A DNA stretch of 64,000 bases from CBDUXP01 sp965371225 [NCBI: uncultured bacterium] (GTDB taxonomy: Bacteria > Abyssobacteria > SURF-5 > CBDUXP01): assembly GCA_965371225.1 (NCBI GenBank), contig CBDUXP010000018.1, positions 1-64,000 on the forward strand, read 5' to 3'. The notes below the pieces were generated by a model, which searched no databases, was not told the DNA's origin, and worked only from the letters and a program-made list of their open reading frames with translations. The position numbers and the translations under genes were made by a program. Below, piece by piece: positions 32,281-42,118 of this stretch. Positions within the stretch are counted from its first letter, which is position 1, and each line of letters starts with the position of its first letter.

Positions 32281-33888
32281 GTGCTGGGGGGTGTCAGGGG
32301 CGGGGCCCCGCCGCACCGGTGGGGGGTACGGCGCTGGTGTGCGTGCCTGGTGGCGCTCGCGGTGGCGCCGGCGCCGGCCGCGGCGGAACGCACGCTGACG
32401 CTGCAGCAGTGTCACCTGGCCGCGCTGGACGCCAACCCCACGATCCGCGCCGCGGAACTGGAACCGTTGTTGGCGGAGGCCGACTACCTGGCGGCGCAGG
32501 GGTTGTTCGATCCGACGGTGACCCTCAACTACACCGTGACCGATCGGACGGATCCGCTGAACCAGCGCACGATCCTGTCACTGCAAGGGGTGGTCCGCGC
32601 GATTGATTCAACCACGACGGTGGTCGGCGGCGGCGTGGGCGGCCTGATCGCCTCGGGCGCGCAGTACAGCATCAGCTTCTCGCGCACGCGCTCCGATTCC
32701 ACCATCAACGCCGCGTTCGGGACGTCCGGCGAGTACGAGATGGACCTGACCGGCTCCCTGACGCAGCCGGTCCTGCGCAATTTCGGTATCGCCATTACCA
32801 CGACGAATCTGCGGGTCGCTGACCTGGAGCGGACCGCCGCCAACGCCCGCCTTCGTTCCACCGTAATCGACACCCTCTTCACTGTGGAACGCGCCTACTG
32901 GCAGTTGGTGCTGGCGCAGGAGCAGGCGCGGGTGCAGCAGAACGGCTTGGCGCTGGCGGACGCGCTGGTAGCCGAGACACAGGTGCGCTTGGACGTGGGC
33001 GTGGTGGCGCCCCTGGCCGTGGTCGAGGCGGAAACGGCGCGGGCGCGCCGGCAGGAGGGCGTCCTGCTCGCCGCGCAGGCGGAGGGGGACGCCCAGGATA
33101 ACCTGCACCGGTTGCTCGCCCCGCGGGCGGCCGCCGCGTTCTGGACCGATGCGGTCACGCCCACCGACACGCCGGGCCTGGAGCTGGTCGGGCTCGACGT
33201 GGACCGGCTGGTGCGCGACTCCCTGCGCGCGCGGCCGGAGTTGGAGCTGCTGCGCGTCGCGCTCCTCCAGGCGCGGATGGCGACCGCCTTCCGGAAGAAC
33301 CAGCGGCTGCCGGAAGTGAACCTCCGCGCGGAGTATGGGTGGCGCTCCATCGAGACCAGTCCCCATGAGGCGTTCGACGATCTGTTCAGCGGCAATCGGC
33401 CCCACTGGCTCCTCGGGGTGGAGGTGCGCGTGCCCTGGGGCAACCGGGATGCGCGCGGCACGTACCGGCGCGCGCGGCTCACGGAGCGCGGCGCCGAGTT
33501 TCAGCGGCGGCGAACCGAACAGGTGATCGTGCAGGATGCCCGCACCGCCGCGCGGGAGGTGGCCGCCCGCCTGCAACAGGTGGAAGCCACCCGGGCCGCA
33601 CAGCGGCTGCAGGAGCAGCAGGTGGCCGCGGAGGAAGCCAAGCTGGAAGTGGGCGTGGCGACCCCATTCGACGTGCGCCAAAAACAGGACGATATGATCG
33701 ACGCTCAGGGGCGGGCCCTAGAGGCCCTCATCGGCTACCGCACCAGCGTGGCGAATCTCGCCCGGGCCCGAGGCCGGTACCTGGAGCGGATCGGCGTGGG
33801 GATCACGATCGGCCCGGACCGGGACGTCGCGTCCCCGGCCACGATGGTTCCCGGCAGGGATGCGGATCCGGACGTGGGGATCGACTGA
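32281..33888 (+). CDS. TolC-family outer-membrane efflux protein, copy 2
   Basis: 535 residues. A signal peptide with a longer basic n-region (about residues 1-36, ending APAAAE) is followed by LTLQQCHLAALDANPTIRAAELEP and a second half-repeat with RPELELLRVALLQARMATAFRKNQRLPEVNL. Sequence landmarks shared with copy 1 include VLRNFGIA near residue 160 and WGNRDARGTYRRARL near 385, so the pair arose by duplication. The GTG start at 32281 is 2 bp after copy 1, suggesting coupled translation. It is the last plus-strand gene before a strand switch. Substrate and inner-membrane partner are unknown. Confidence 0.87.
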   Translation: MLGGVRGGAPPHRWGVRRWCACLVALAVAPAPAAAERTLTLQQCHLAALDANPTIRAAELEPLLAEADYLAAQGLFDPTVTLNYTVTDRTDPLNQRTILSLQGVVRAIDSTTTVVGGGVGGLIASGAQYSISFSRTRSDSTINAAFGTSGEYEMDLTGSLTQPVLRNFGIAITTTNLRVADLERTAANARLRSTVIDTLFTVERAYWQLVLAQEQARVQQNGLALADALVAETQVRLDVGVVAPLAVVEAETARARRQEGVLLAAQAEGDAQDNLHRLLAPRAAAAFWTDAVTPTDTPGLELVGLDVDRLVRDSLRARPELELLRVALLQARMATAFRKNQRLPEVNLRAEYGWRSIETSPHEAFDDLFSGNRPHWLLGVEVRVPWGNRDARGTYRRARLTERGAEFQRRRTEQVIVQDARTAAREVAARLQQVEATRAAQRLQEQQVAAEEAKLEVGVATPFDVRQKQDDMIDAQGRALEALIGYRTSVANLARARGRYLERIGVGITIGPDRDVASPATMVPGRDADPDVGID

Positions 33889-33921
33889 CGCGGAATCGGA
33901 CGGAGCGCGCCGCGCGCCGCC

Positions 33922-34371
33922 CTAATTGACGAGGGACTGGGCCGGGAGGGTCTGCTCGTCGCAGGGGATGCAGAGGTCGGCGGCCGTCCGGCGCCCGAAC
34001 ACCTCTTGCAGGGCGGAGACGGCCTCGAAGAGCACGGGCCGAATGCGGCAATTCGTGCGGCGGCTCTCCGGACAGACCTGAGCGTCCGCGAGGCACTCGT
34101 ACATAGAGATGGGGCCCTCGACCGCCTCGATGATCTCGAGCAGCGTAATTTCGCCGGCGGGCCGGCTCAAGGCAAAGCCACCGCCTGCGCCGCGGTGGCT
34201 GCTCACGATGTTCCCCCGGGCCAGGGACTGGAAGATCTTGCCCAGAAAGCTCACGGGTACGTCCTGTGCCTGGGAGATTTCCGACAGCATGCAGACCGAG
34301 CCGTGGGGTTTACCGGCCAGGTATTGGATGCCTCGGAGCGCGTATTCGGAGGCCCGGGTGAGCTGAATCAT
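33922..34371 (-). CDS. Rrf2-family transcriptional regulator with probable Fe-S ligands
   Basis: 149 residues. The N-terminal winged helix (MIQLTRASEYALRGIQYLAG; ISQAQDVPVSFLGKIFQSLARGNIVSSHRGAGGGFALSR) is classic Rrf2, as in IscR, NsrR and RsrR. Three cysteines C93, C100 and C108 (spacing C-x6-C-x7-C) occupy the Fe-S ligand position of IscR-type members. An additional CIPC pair (C134, C137) near the C-terminus is unusual. Such proteins sense Fe-S status, NO or redox. A GAGTACTC palindrome lies 32 bp upstream of its start. It is divergent from nothing and is the last gene of a minus-strand run, 97 bp after the M50 gene, so it may be transcribed alone. Confidence 0.9.
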   Translation of the reverse strand: MIQLTRASEYALRGIQYLAGKPHGSVCMLSEISQAQDVPVSFLGKIFQSLARGNIVSSHRGAGGGFALSRPAGEITLLEIIEAVEGPISMYECLADAQVCPESRRTNCRIRPVLFEAVSALQEVFGRRTAADLCIPCDEQTLPAQSLVN

Positions 34372-34402
34372 GACACAAACTGGGTCGAAGAAATAACAGA
34401 CC

Positions 34403-34410
34403 GAGTACTC
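34403..34410. promoter_or_regulatory. Palindrome upstream of the Rrf2 gene, possible operator
   Basis: The perfect 8-bp palindrome GAGTACTC lies in an AT-rich pocket (TAAAATA and TGTTATT on the minus strand) 32 bp upstream of the regulator start. Position and local composition suggest an autoregulatory operator; the site is short, so the call is weak. Confidence 0.3.
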
Positions 34411-34468
34411 TATTTTAGCAGTTTCGCCCGGACCGGGCTAGCGGCCGGCGCCTGTGCTCAATCAGGCT

Positions 34469-35110
34469 CTACAGGCCCCAGAAGGCGATGCGCTGGCACG
34501 CGGCCATTACCGGGCCCAGAATGGCGCGAAACCCCCCGGTAAAGAGGAGAAACAGCAGGATGAAGGGGCCGTACTGGTAGAACTTGTGGACGTTCCACCG
34601 GACGTGCATGGGCAGAAAGTGTTTGCCAAACTGGAACCCGTCCAGGGGCGGGATGGGGATCAGGTTGAACACCCCGAGCAGCACGTTGATGGCGAAGAGC
34701 ATGTACAGCACTCGGACCAGGGGCAGCGGCGCGTGGTCCAGCCCGCCGGACACCAGGGCGAGGCAGCGGATGAGCACCGCGGCGCCGATGGCGATACAGA
34801 AGTTCGCGAAAATCCCGGCCAGGGACACGAGCATGTCATCCCGGCGGTAGCGCCCGAAGTTCCGCGGATTGACGGGCACCGGCTTCGCCCAGCCGAAGAT
34901 GGGCACGGGCACCGGCGAGAGCAGTTGGACCATGGGAATGAGCGCCGTGCCGATGGGATCGATGTGCGCGAAGGGGTTCAGGGTCATACGCCCTTGCAGG
35001 CGCGCCGTATCATCCCCGCACAGGTGGGCCGTCCATGCATGCCCGAATTCGTGGACGCACAGCGAGAACAGCAGCATCAGGTAGGTGACAAATGCGGCTT
35101 GGAGATCCAT
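34469..35110 (-). CDS. Site-2 protease-like M50 family membrane peptidase
   Basis: 213 residues from the ATG at 35110, which places the catalytic HEFGH (residues 20-24) in the first transmembrane helix, as in the compact M50/rhomboid-like S2P group. An in-frame upstream extension to 35188 is Pro/Arg-rich and is not favoured. The third zinc ligand motif is visible as NLIPIPPLDG, and PNPFAHIDPIGTALIP matches the membrane re-entrant region of the family. No PDZ domain is present. Such intramembrane proteases release membrane-bound regulators or clear signal peptides. A TAGACT -10-like box at 35160-35165 (minus strand) may drive it. Confidence 0.88.
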   Translation of the reverse strand: MDLQAAFVTYLMLLFSLCVHEFGHAWTAHLCGDDTARLQGRMTLNPFAHIDPIGTALIPMVQLLSPVPVPIFGWAKPVPVNPRNFGRYRRDDMLVSLAGIFANFCIAIGAAVLIRCLALVSGGLDHAPLPLVRVLYMLFAINVLLGVFNLIPIPPLDGFQFGKHFLPMHVRWNVHKFYQYGPFILLFLLFTGGFRAILGPVMAACQRIAFWGL

Positions 35111-35194
35111 ACGTTTCCGCCGAAACGGTAACGGCGGCCTGGGGCCGCCTCCACCGATCAGTCTAGCCGGGGTTGGGGCACGCCGCAACGTGCC

Positions 35195-36301
35195 CTAACG
35201 CGCCGTCCCCTGTGCGCCGTCCCGCCGGGCGGCGGCGAAGGCCTCCAGGTGCCGGCGTTCCTCCGCGGTGAGGTGCGTCGGCAGCGCCACGGTCACGTGC
35301 ACGTAGTGATCCCCCCGCGGCTGGCCCGGGACCTCGACTCCCTTGCCGCGCAGCCGCAGCTTCGCGCCCGGCTGCGTGCCCGGCGGGATGTGCAGCTTCA
35401 CGGGCGCGTCCATCGTAGGTACCTCCACCGTCGCGCCAAGCATCGCCTGAGCCACGTCGATGGTCACGTCCGTGTGCAGGTCCCGCCCCTCCCGCCGGAG
35501 GCCGGGGTCGGGCTGCAGGCTAACCAACAGGATCAGATCCCCCGGCGGCCCGTGCTCCGGACTGTGGTGCCCCTGGCCGCCGAGTCGAATTTTCTGCCCG
35601 GTGTCGATCCCGGCCGGCACGTTCACGTTGACCGTGTGCCGCTTGGGCGCGACGCCGCGTCCCGCGCACAACGCGCACGGGTGGCTCACGCGCGTTCCCT
35701 TGCCGCCGCAGTTGGGGCAGGGTTGGCTGAAGCCCAGGCCCTGGGAGAGCATGCCGTGTCCGCCACAGCGGGGGCATGGTGCCGGGGCGCTGCCGGGTGC
35801 CGCACCGCTGCCGCCGCACGTGCCACACGTCTCGTTGCGGTTCACGCTGATCTGCTGCTTGCCGCCCGCGAGCGCGTCCCGTAACGGCAGGCGGATTTCG
35901 GCAAGGATGTCCTGGCCCTTCGCGGGCTCCCGCGGCCGCGCCCGGCCGCCGAACGCATCGCCACCGAACAGGTCGGAGATGCCGCCGCCGAAGAACCGCT
36001 CGAAGATGTCGTTGAGATCCGCGAAATCCCCCGCGTTGCCCGGGCGGCCGCCGCCGCCGGGGCCGAAGCCCGCGCCGCCGAACGTGCGCATCTGGTCGTA
36101 CTGCGCCCGCTTCTTCGGATCGCTCAGGACTTCATGCGCGCCGGACACTTCCTTGAACTTCTGTTCAGCCTGCGGATTGCCTTGATTCGCGTCCGGATGG
36201 TACTGCTTCGCTAGGCGGCGGTACGCCTTCTTGATCTCCTCCGGCGAAGCGTTGGTGCTGACGCCCAGCACGTCGTACAGGTCCGGGGTTTTGGTCGGCA
36301 T
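35195..36301 (-). CDS. dnaJ: Chaperone DnaJ
   Basis: 368 residues, full-length type I Hsp40. The J domain has HPD at 35-37. A Gly/Phe-rich stretch ([32 protein letters not shown]) follows. The zinc domain has four CxxCxGxG units ([32 protein letters not shown]), then the C-terminal substrate domains end near [15 protein letters not shown]. It stimulates DnaK and delivers unfolded clients. The ATG at 36301 is preceded by a non-coding leader, and longer frames upstream are not conserved. DnaK and GrpE genes are not nearby, so this is an unlinked dnaJ, perhaps one of several in the genome. Confidence 0.96.
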   Translation of the reverse strand: MPTKTPDLYDVLGVSTNASPEEIKKAYRRLAKQYHPDANQGNPQAEQKFKEVSGAHEVLSDPKKRAQYDQMRTFGGAGFGPGGGGRPGNAGDFADLNDIFERFFGGGISDLFGGDAFGGRARPREPAKGQDILAEIRLPLRDALAGGKQQISVNRNETCGTCGGSGAAPGSAPAPCPRCGGHGMLSQGLGFSQPCPNCGGKGTRVSHPCALCAGRGVAPKRHTVNVNVPAGIDTGQKIRLGGQGHHSPEHGPPGDLILLVSLQPDPGLRREGRDLHTDVTIDVAQAMLGATVEVPTMDAPVKLHIPPGTQPGAKLRLRGKGVEVPGQPRGDHYVHVTVALPTHLTAEERRHLEAFAAARRDGAQGTAR

Positions 36302-36362
36302 GGGATCGCGGCAGCCGAGCGAGCCGCCCGGCCAACCTATTCTACCAATCCGGGGGGGCGCG

Positions 36363-37532
36363 TCATTCAGCGGGTGCGGCCCGCGGTCCCGCGAGTAATT
36401 CCACGGCGAAGTCCGCCAGCGCGGCCGCGACGATCTCGTTGCCCGCGTCGCCGTAGTGGCACGAATCGTAAAAAATCTGCCGGTCCACCGCGTCGAACAC
36501 CCCGCGCAGATCCCGGTAACCGAAATTCGGCCGGTGGAACGCGCGCAGCGTCGCGTCAATGGCGTCATACGCCGCCCCCGTGTATTCCAAGTAGTCGGGA
36601 ATTTCCTGGTAGCGAAACTGCTCCCACCCACTCAGCGCTTTTCGGGTGTGGCCGAGGTGCGGCTGCAGCGCAAACCCGTAGGGCACGCCCAGGTCCGCCA
36701 GGTCATCCGCCGCGGTGCGCACGTTGCGCCCCAACGTGGCCGCGATCTTGTCCGCCGCCGGGCGGTCCGGCACCGGCGTCACCAGGTTCGGCAGCTTCGC
36801 CCGGCCGCCCAGCGTCTGCGACAGGGACAGCAGTTCGAAAAAGTACTCCTCCGGCCAGTTGCGGAACCAGGAACTCTCGTACCCGAGAAACCCCCAAGAG
36901 GGATCGTTGTTCCCGCTGAGCGCCAGGACCAGGTCCGGCTCCCACTCGATGATGCGATGGCTGATGAAGAGCGCCTCCTGCACCGTCGCCCAGCCGGGAT
37001 TCGCGGCCGCAAACACCTCGACCGTTTCGGGCGCCCGGCCGAGGCGCCGGGCCAATCCCCCGCGCAGGTACGCGTGGATGGTGCGGTCCTCGCTCGGGGC
37101 GCCGACGCTGAACGCCGCCGAACCGCCCACGAGAAACACGCGGAGCATGCCCGCGGGTTTCGGCATCGCCACGTCGTGGTCCGCGCGCAGTTGCTGCCGG
37201 TTGATGTGCGCGTTCAAGTGTACGCCGGGCAATGGCGCCGCGCCCACCAGCGGCGTCGGCACCTGCGGCGGCATCCAGAGATAGTCGCGGAGGTGTGCGT
37301 GCGCGGCGCGCACGTCCAGGTAGGCCGCCGCCGTCCCGTTGAACGCGTCGCGATCGATCATGTCCGCGACCGACGTGGGGCCCTGCGTCTTATCGTAGCT
37401 GCGGCGCAGGGGCAGGCTCGTGGCGTAGAAGCCCGCGCCCGCGCCGATGCCCAGGAACGCGAGCGCGATCAGCGCCGGCAGCAGCGTCGTGACGAGTCGC
37501 CGCGGGCGCGGCCGCTCAGGCGTTTCATCCAT
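36363..37532 (-). CDS. Membrane-anchored SGNH/GDSL-like hydrolase domain protein
   Basis: 389 residues. An N-terminal transmembrane helix ([20 protein letters not shown], about 13-35) anchors the protein, with a periplasmic domain resembling SGNH hydrolases. Block I-like [11 protein letters not shown] contains the candidate nucleophile Ser, block III-like [10 protein letters not shown] contains the Asn, and [17 protein letters not shown] near the C-terminus supplies the Asp-x-x-His pair. The family includes acyl-esterases that modify exported polysaccharides. The gene starts 12 bp after the stop of the spermidine-synthase-like gene, so the two are probably co-transcribed. Substrate unknown; Gly in GGS replaces the usual Gly-Asp of GDS, so catalytic competence is not certain. 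Confidence 0.7.
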   Translation of the reverse strand: MDETPERPRPRRLVTTLLPALIALAFLGIGAGAGFYATSLPLRRSYDKTQGPTSVADMIDRDAFNGTAAAYLDVRAAHAHLRDYLWMPPQVPTPLVGAAPLPGVHLNAHINRQQLRADHDVAMPKPAGMLRVFLVGGSAAFSVGAPSEDRTIHAYLRGGLARRLGRAPETVEVFAAANPGWATVQEALFISHRIIEWEPDLVLALSGNNDPSWGFLGYESSWFRNWPEEYFFELLSLSQTLGGRAKLPNLVTPVPDRPAADKIAATLGRNVRTAADDLADLGVPYGFALQPHLGHTRKALSGWEQFRYQEIPDYLEYTGAAYDAIDATLRAFHRPNFGYRDLRGVFDAVDRQIFYDSCHYGDAGNEIVAAALADFAVELLAGPRAAPAE

Positions 37533-37544
37533 CCGGCCGCGAGT

Positions 37545-39950
37545 CTAGCACGCGCGGTCGGGTTGGGCTGCGGACATGGACGCGGGAGCCGCGGCCTCGT
37601 AGGCGCGCGTCGGCAACAGGAGCCACGCGGCGACGTAGAGCGCGGCGCCGAGGAGGGACACGCGCGTGAAGCCGACGGTCATGGCGAGCGCGAGGGAGAA
37701 GACGGTGGCCAGCACGCTCGCCGCCCCGTTCAGCGCCCAGTACCACGCCTTGTTGCCGTCGCCGAACTGCACCATGCCCACGGGGAACGCGAAGCCCATG
37801 AGAAATCCCACCGGGCCCAACGCCAACGCGGTGAGCGCCACGCGCGCGGGGAACGGCAAGCCGAGCGTGGCGGTGAAGAGCGGCGCGAACGCCAGCGTGA
37901 GCCCGGCGACGGCGAGCGGTAAGAGGAACCCGAACCGCTTCACTACCGCGACCGGCACGCGCGCCGCCGTGATGGACCCGAGGCCGGCGCCGAGCAGGAG
38001 CGTCGCAATGACGACGGTGGTTGCGTAGCTCGGGTGCCCCAGGTACAGGATGAACCGCTGGACCCACGGGGCTTCGGCCAACATGAACGCCAGCCCGATG
38101 CACGCGAAGTACCCGGACCCGCGCCAGAAGCCGGGGTGCCGCTCGAGCCGCCGCGCGAGCAGGAACGGCGAGAAGAACAACGCTACGGTGACCACCGTCA
38201 TGATCGAGAGCAGCAGACGCAGCAGCACCGCCGCGTGGTCGTTCGTCGAGAGCGCGTCCGACTCCAGCCATTGCGTACGGCCGAAGATGGGCACGTTCTG
38301 GAAGAAGAACGGCTTGTCATCCGTGGGTGGGGCGATCTCGAAGCCGGACGCGTGCAGCGCCGCCGTCCCGCCGCGCAACGTGCGCACCACGAGCGGCGCC
38401 GCCAGATCGTCCGCGTCCCCCGCCGGCCAGTGCAAGGTGAAGCCGCGCTCCGCGCACACGGCCCGCAACCGCGCCAGGCGTTCGCCGGTCCACGAGTGCC
38501 GGGCGACGAGCACCGTGCCCATGGCCGACGCTTGTACCACCGCCACGTGGTCCAGCGGCGCGGCCAGCCCTTCGAGGTCCAGGGCGTGCGCCGCCATGAG
38601 CGCGATGCGCGTACTCTCCAACTGCCGGGGCCCGCGCGTCCACCGGGTGATAGACACGAGCCCGTCGGCGGAGAGGCGCGACCAGTACAGGCGCATGGCC
38701 TCCACGGTATAAAGGTAGTTTTCGCTCAGCGCGTAGGCCCCCGCGGCCGTGGCCGCCCAGCTATCGATCAGCGAAATCTGAATGACGTCATAGTCGCCCG
38801 CCGCATAGGTGAGAAAGCTGCGTCCCTCGCGCGCGATGCCGGTGACGCCCGGCCGGTGGTAGATGTCCCCGCTGAACTCGCCGAAGGGGCCCGAGACAGC
38901 GTCGATGATGTGCGGATTCAGTTCCACCGCATCCACCGCCGTCACGCCCGCCCGCAGAGCGGTGAGAATGTCGCGGCCGCCGCCCGCGCCGATGATGCAC
39001 GCCCGCGCCGGCGCGCCCGCCTGATACCCGACGCTCGTCACGTCATAGAAGAGATACTCCAGCGCGTCTGGGTCCGTCGCGTGTTTCGTGATAGGCGTCC
39101 CCGCCGACCCGTCCTGCTCGAGCCAGAGCTGTTCGATTTTTGCGCCTGCGAAATCGAAGTTCGTGCCCATCCCCCACACGAAACCCGTCTCTTTGTCGTC
39201 CAGAAAAAAGATGTTCGGAAACACGGTCAACCGCGCCGTCGGGGTCCAGCGCTCGTACAGCAAGTCCTTCGGCTCGCGGTACTGCTTGCCGTACCGCAAC
39301 TGAAACGGCTCGCCCCAGGCCATGCACGCCGCCACCGCCGCGACGATGACGAGCGCGCTGCGCGGCCGCGGCCGGCAGACGAGCGCCGCCGCGCACAGCG
39401 GCAGGACCCCGGCGCCGGCGATGAGGAGCGGGGTGGGAATGTAGCGCATCAGGGGCACGACGGCGAACGCGGCCAGGGTGGCGCCGAGCAGGTCGGCCCC
39501 GTACATGCGGCCGATGGCGCGGCCCGGCGCCTGCAGCAGCAGGATGCACACGGCGGCCCCCAGGGCGAGGAACGGCACGAACACGCACGCGAGGGCCAGC
39601 AGCAGCGTCGTCTGCAGGAGGTTGCCGAGGCTGGGGAACAAGCCGCCGATGGCGGGCGTGAAATAGCCGAGCTTGAACAGGGCGATGATGGACGCGGGCA
39701 CCGCCACACCCGCCGTGAGGAGCGCGGTGCGCAGGGTCCCGGCCCGCGGGGGGCGGAGCGCGAACCAGACGCCGGGCAGGCCGAGGCCGAGCATGGCCAG
39801 AGCGATGGATAGGAACGCGAAGTGGTACCACAGGATCACGCTGAGCACGCGGGTGATCGCCACTTCGTACAGCAGCACGGTGCCCGCCACCAGCGCCATG
39901 GCCGCGTACGCGCGTGGAGCGGGCGTTGCCGCTGTGTTCTCGCCTGTCAT
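37545..39950 (-). CDS. Polytopic membrane protein with spermidine-synthase-like domain
   Basis: 801 residues. An N-terminal block of about six helices (first: YAAMALVAGTVLLYEVAITRVLS) and a C-terminal block of about seven helices (from about 560) flank a soluble domain at about 215-540 of the spermidine/spermine-synthase fold. The SAM-type nucleotide loop CIIGAGGGRDILTALRAG and the acidic VDAVELNPHIIDAV are present, as in polyamine aminopropyltransferases, and later DYDVIQISLIDSWAA. The expected catalytic Asp of aminopropyltransferases (D-x-x-DP) is not obvious, so the chemistry may differ. Proteins of this layout are common in environmental bacteria and have no established function. A TATAGT box at 39987-39992 on the minus strand is a candidate -10. 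The next gene, 12 bp downstream, encodes the SGNH-like protein. Confidence 0.8.
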   Translation of the reverse strand: MTGENTAATPAPRAYAAMALVAGTVLLYEVAITRVLSVILWYHFAFLSIALAMLGLGLPGVWFALRPPRAGTLRTALLTAGVAVPASIIALFKLGYFTPAIGGLFPSLGNLLQTTLLLALACVFVPFLALGAAVCILLLQAPGRAIGRMYGADLLGATLAAFAVVPLMRYIPTPLLIAGAGVLPLCAAALVCRPRPRSALVIVAAVAACMAWGEPFQLRYGKQYREPKDLLYERWTPTARLTVFPNIFFLDDKETGFVWGMGTNFDFAGAKIEQLWLEQDGSAGTPITKHATDPDALEYLFYDVTSVGYQAGAPARACIIGAGGGRDILTALRAGVTAVDAVELNPHIIDAVSGPFGEFSGDIYHRPGVTGIAREGRSFLTYAAGDYDVIQISLIDSWAATAAGAYALSENYLYTVEAMRLYWSRLSADGLVSITRWTRGPRQLESTRIALMAAHALDLEGLAAPLDHVAVVQASAMGTVLVARHSWTGERLARLRAVCAERGFTLHWPAGDADDLAAPLVVRTLRGGTAALHASGFEIAPPTDDKPFFFQNVPIFGRTQWLESDALSTNDHAAVLLRLLLSIMTVVTVALFFSPFLLARRLERHPGFWRGSGYFACIGLAFMLAEAPWVQRFILYLGHPSYATTVVIATLLLGAGLGSITAARVPVAVVKRFGFLLPLAVAGLTLAFAPLFTATLGLPFPARVALTALALGPVGFLMGFAFPVGMVQFGDGNKAWYWALNGAASVLATVFSLALAMTVGFTRVSLLGAALYVAAWLLLPTRAYEAAAPASMSAAQPDRAC

Positions 39951-39999
39951 CGCACTGCTCGCCCGCCCCCCTGCAAAACGCGGCCACTATAGCAGCATC

Positions 40000-40022
40000 A
40001 AAAACACCGCCGCCCGGCGGTG
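40000..40022 (-). terminator. Rho-independent terminator of glnBA
   Basis: On the minus strand CACCGCC (40022-40016) pairs with GGCGGTG (40011-40005) around GGGC and is followed by TTTTT (40004-40000). It lies 46 bp after the glnA stop, as expected for the end of the glnBA message. Confidence 0.75.
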
Positions 40023-40068
40023 CGCGGGGCACGGCCGGGCGGGGGCAAGCGACTCAGGTGAGGGGCGC

Positions 40069-41484
40069 TTAGATGTCGTAGTACAAGTGGAACTCGTAGG
40101 GGTGCGGCCGCTGGCGCAGCGCGTCCACCTCTTCGGTCCGCTTGTAGTCCAGCCAGGTCTCGAGCACGTCCGGCGTGAACGCGTCGCCCTTCAGCAGCCA
40201 CTCATGGCTCTGTTCCAGGTTGTCGAGCGCTTCGTCGAGGGAGCCGGGCAAGTGCTTGATCTGTGCGGCCTCCTCGGGCGGCAGATCGTACAGGTCCTTG
40301 TCCATCGGCTCGCCCGGATCGATCTTGTTCAACACGCCGTCGAGCCCCGCCAACAGCATGGCCGCGAACGCGAGGTACGGATTGCACGACGGGTCGGGCG
40401 ACCGAAACTCCACGCGCTTCGCCTTGGGACTCGCGCTGTAAACGGGGATCCGGCAGCAGGCCGAGCGGTTCCGGCTGGAGTACGCCAGGTTGACCGGGGC
40501 CTCGAAGCCCGGGATGAGCCGCTTGAAGCTGTTCGTCGTCGGATTGGTCAACGCCACGAGGGCGGGCGCGTGCTTGAGCAGCCCGCCGATGTAGTGCAGC
40601 CCCATCTCGCTGAAACCGGCGTACTTGTCGCCCGCGAACAGCGGCTTGCCGTCCTTCCACAGGCTCTGGTGCACGTGCATGCCCGTGCCGTTGTCGTTCC
40701 AGAGCGGCTTGGGCATGAACGTGACCGTCTTGCCGTGCTGCGCGGCGGTGTTCTTGACGATGTATTTGTAGAGCATGAGCTGGTCGGCCATCTTCAAGAT
40801 TTCCGCAAAGCGCATGTCGATCTCGGCCTGCCCGCCCGTGGCCACCTCGTGGTGCTGGCACTCGACTTCGATGCCGCACCGTTCCATGTTCAGCACCATC
40901 TCCGTGCGCAGGTCCTGGAACTTATCCATGGGGGGCACGGGGAAGTAGCCCTCCTTGTGGCGCGGCTTGTAGCCCAGGTTGCCGCCGGGCTCGTCGCGGC
41001 CCGTGTTCCACTGCCCCTCGATACTGTCCACGAAGTAGTACGACTCGTGCTCCCGCGTGTCGAACTGCACCGAATCGAAGATGAAGAACTCGGCCTCGGG
41101 CCCGAAGTACGCGGTGTCGGCGACGCCGGTGGACTTCAGATACTCGATGGCCTTCTTCAGGATCGTGCGCGGGCACCGGCTGTAGGCCTCGCGGGTGATC
41201 GGGTCGGCGATGTCGCAGTACATCACCAGGGTGATGTGCTGCAGGAAGGGATCGATGAACGCCGTCGTCGGGTCCGGCATGACGAGCATGTCGGACTCGT
41301 GGATACCTTTCCACCCGCGGATGGAGGACCCGTCAAAGCCTAAGCCGTCCTCGAACGTCTCCTCCGAAATCTCGCTCGGCGGCACCGAGAAGTGTTGCTG
41401 CAGCCCCGGGAAGTCCTGGAACCGCAGGTCCACCATCTGCACGCCCTCATCCTTGATCCGTTTTACGACTTCACCTGGGGTCAT
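40069..41484 (-). CDS. glnA: Glutamine synthetase, type I (GSI-beta)
   Basis: 471 residues, the usual length. It makes glutamine from glutamate, ammonia and ATP as a dodecamer. Signature motifs are present: FDGSSIRGW at about 50-58, the catalytic region [37 protein letters not shown] and NRSACCRIP. Tyr399 in [11 protein letters not shown] matches the adenylylation tyrosine of GSI-beta enzymes, so GlnE-type covalent control is likely. The ATG at 41484 is preceded by AGGAG, while the frame upstream runs into the glnB gene and is not used. It lies 58 bp after glnB and ends 46 bp before a clear terminator, so glnB-glnA form one sigma-54-driven operon. Confidence 0.97.
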   Translation of the reverse strand: MTPGEVVKRIKDEGVQMVDLRFQDFPGLQQHFSVPPSEISEETFEDGLGFDGSSIRGWKGIHESDMLVMPDPTTAFIDPFLQHITLVMYCDIADPITREAYSRCPRTILKKAIEYLKSTGVADTAYFGPEAEFFIFDSVQFDTREHESYYFVDSIEGQWNTGRDEPGGNLGYKPRHKEGYFPVPPMDKFQDLRTEMVLNMERCGIEVECQHHEVATGGQAEIDMRFAEILKMADQLMLYKYIVKNTAAQHGKTVTFMPKPLWNDNGTGMHVHQSLWKDGKPLFAGDKYAGFSEMGLHYIGGLLKHAPALVALTNPTTNSFKRLIPGFEAPVNLAYSSRNRSACCRIPVYSASPKAKRVEFRSPDPSCNPYLAFAAMLLAGLDGVLNKIDPGEPMDKDLYDLPPEEAAQIKHLPGSLDEALDNLEQSHEWLLKGDAFTPDVLETWLDYKRTEEVDALRQRPHPYEFHLYYDI

Positions 41485-41542
41485 CGCTACTGCCTCGCTC
41501 CTTGTAGTTGCCTCCACCTCCGGACTCCCGTCCGGACGGGGC

Positions 41543-41914
<372 letters not shown>

Positions 41915-41933
41915 TCAGTCCGCAGGCCAATTG

Positions 41934-41949
41934 TGCAAGCCGGGTGCCA
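41934..41949 (-). promoter_or_regulatory. Sigma-54 (-24/-12) promoter of glnB-glnA
   Basis: Minus strand reads TGGCACC-CGGC-TTGCA, matching TGGCACG-N4-TTGCW except one base. The predicted start near 41923 gives a leader of about 42 nt. A TGCG...CGCA inverted repeat at 42063-42075, about 115 bp upstream, is a possible enhancer-binding site. Confidence 0.75.
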
Positions 41950-42118
41950 CGCCAGCCGGGCGCGGAGAGTCGCTAAACCCCATAGGCTTCCGGACGTTTG
42001 GAAATGTCACGGCGCACTGGCTCCTGACAGCCGGCCGCCCGGCTGCCCATTCGCTGGGCAAGTGCGTAGGGCGCATGCAGCGCGCCGGCGCCCCCCGCCC
42101 CGCGAAAACCGCGACATC

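Noticed and set aside
40005-40022. Hairpin near 40005-40022 as a CRISPR or repeat element
   Set aside because: The T-tract on the minus strand after the glnA stop makes it an ordinary rho-independent terminator.
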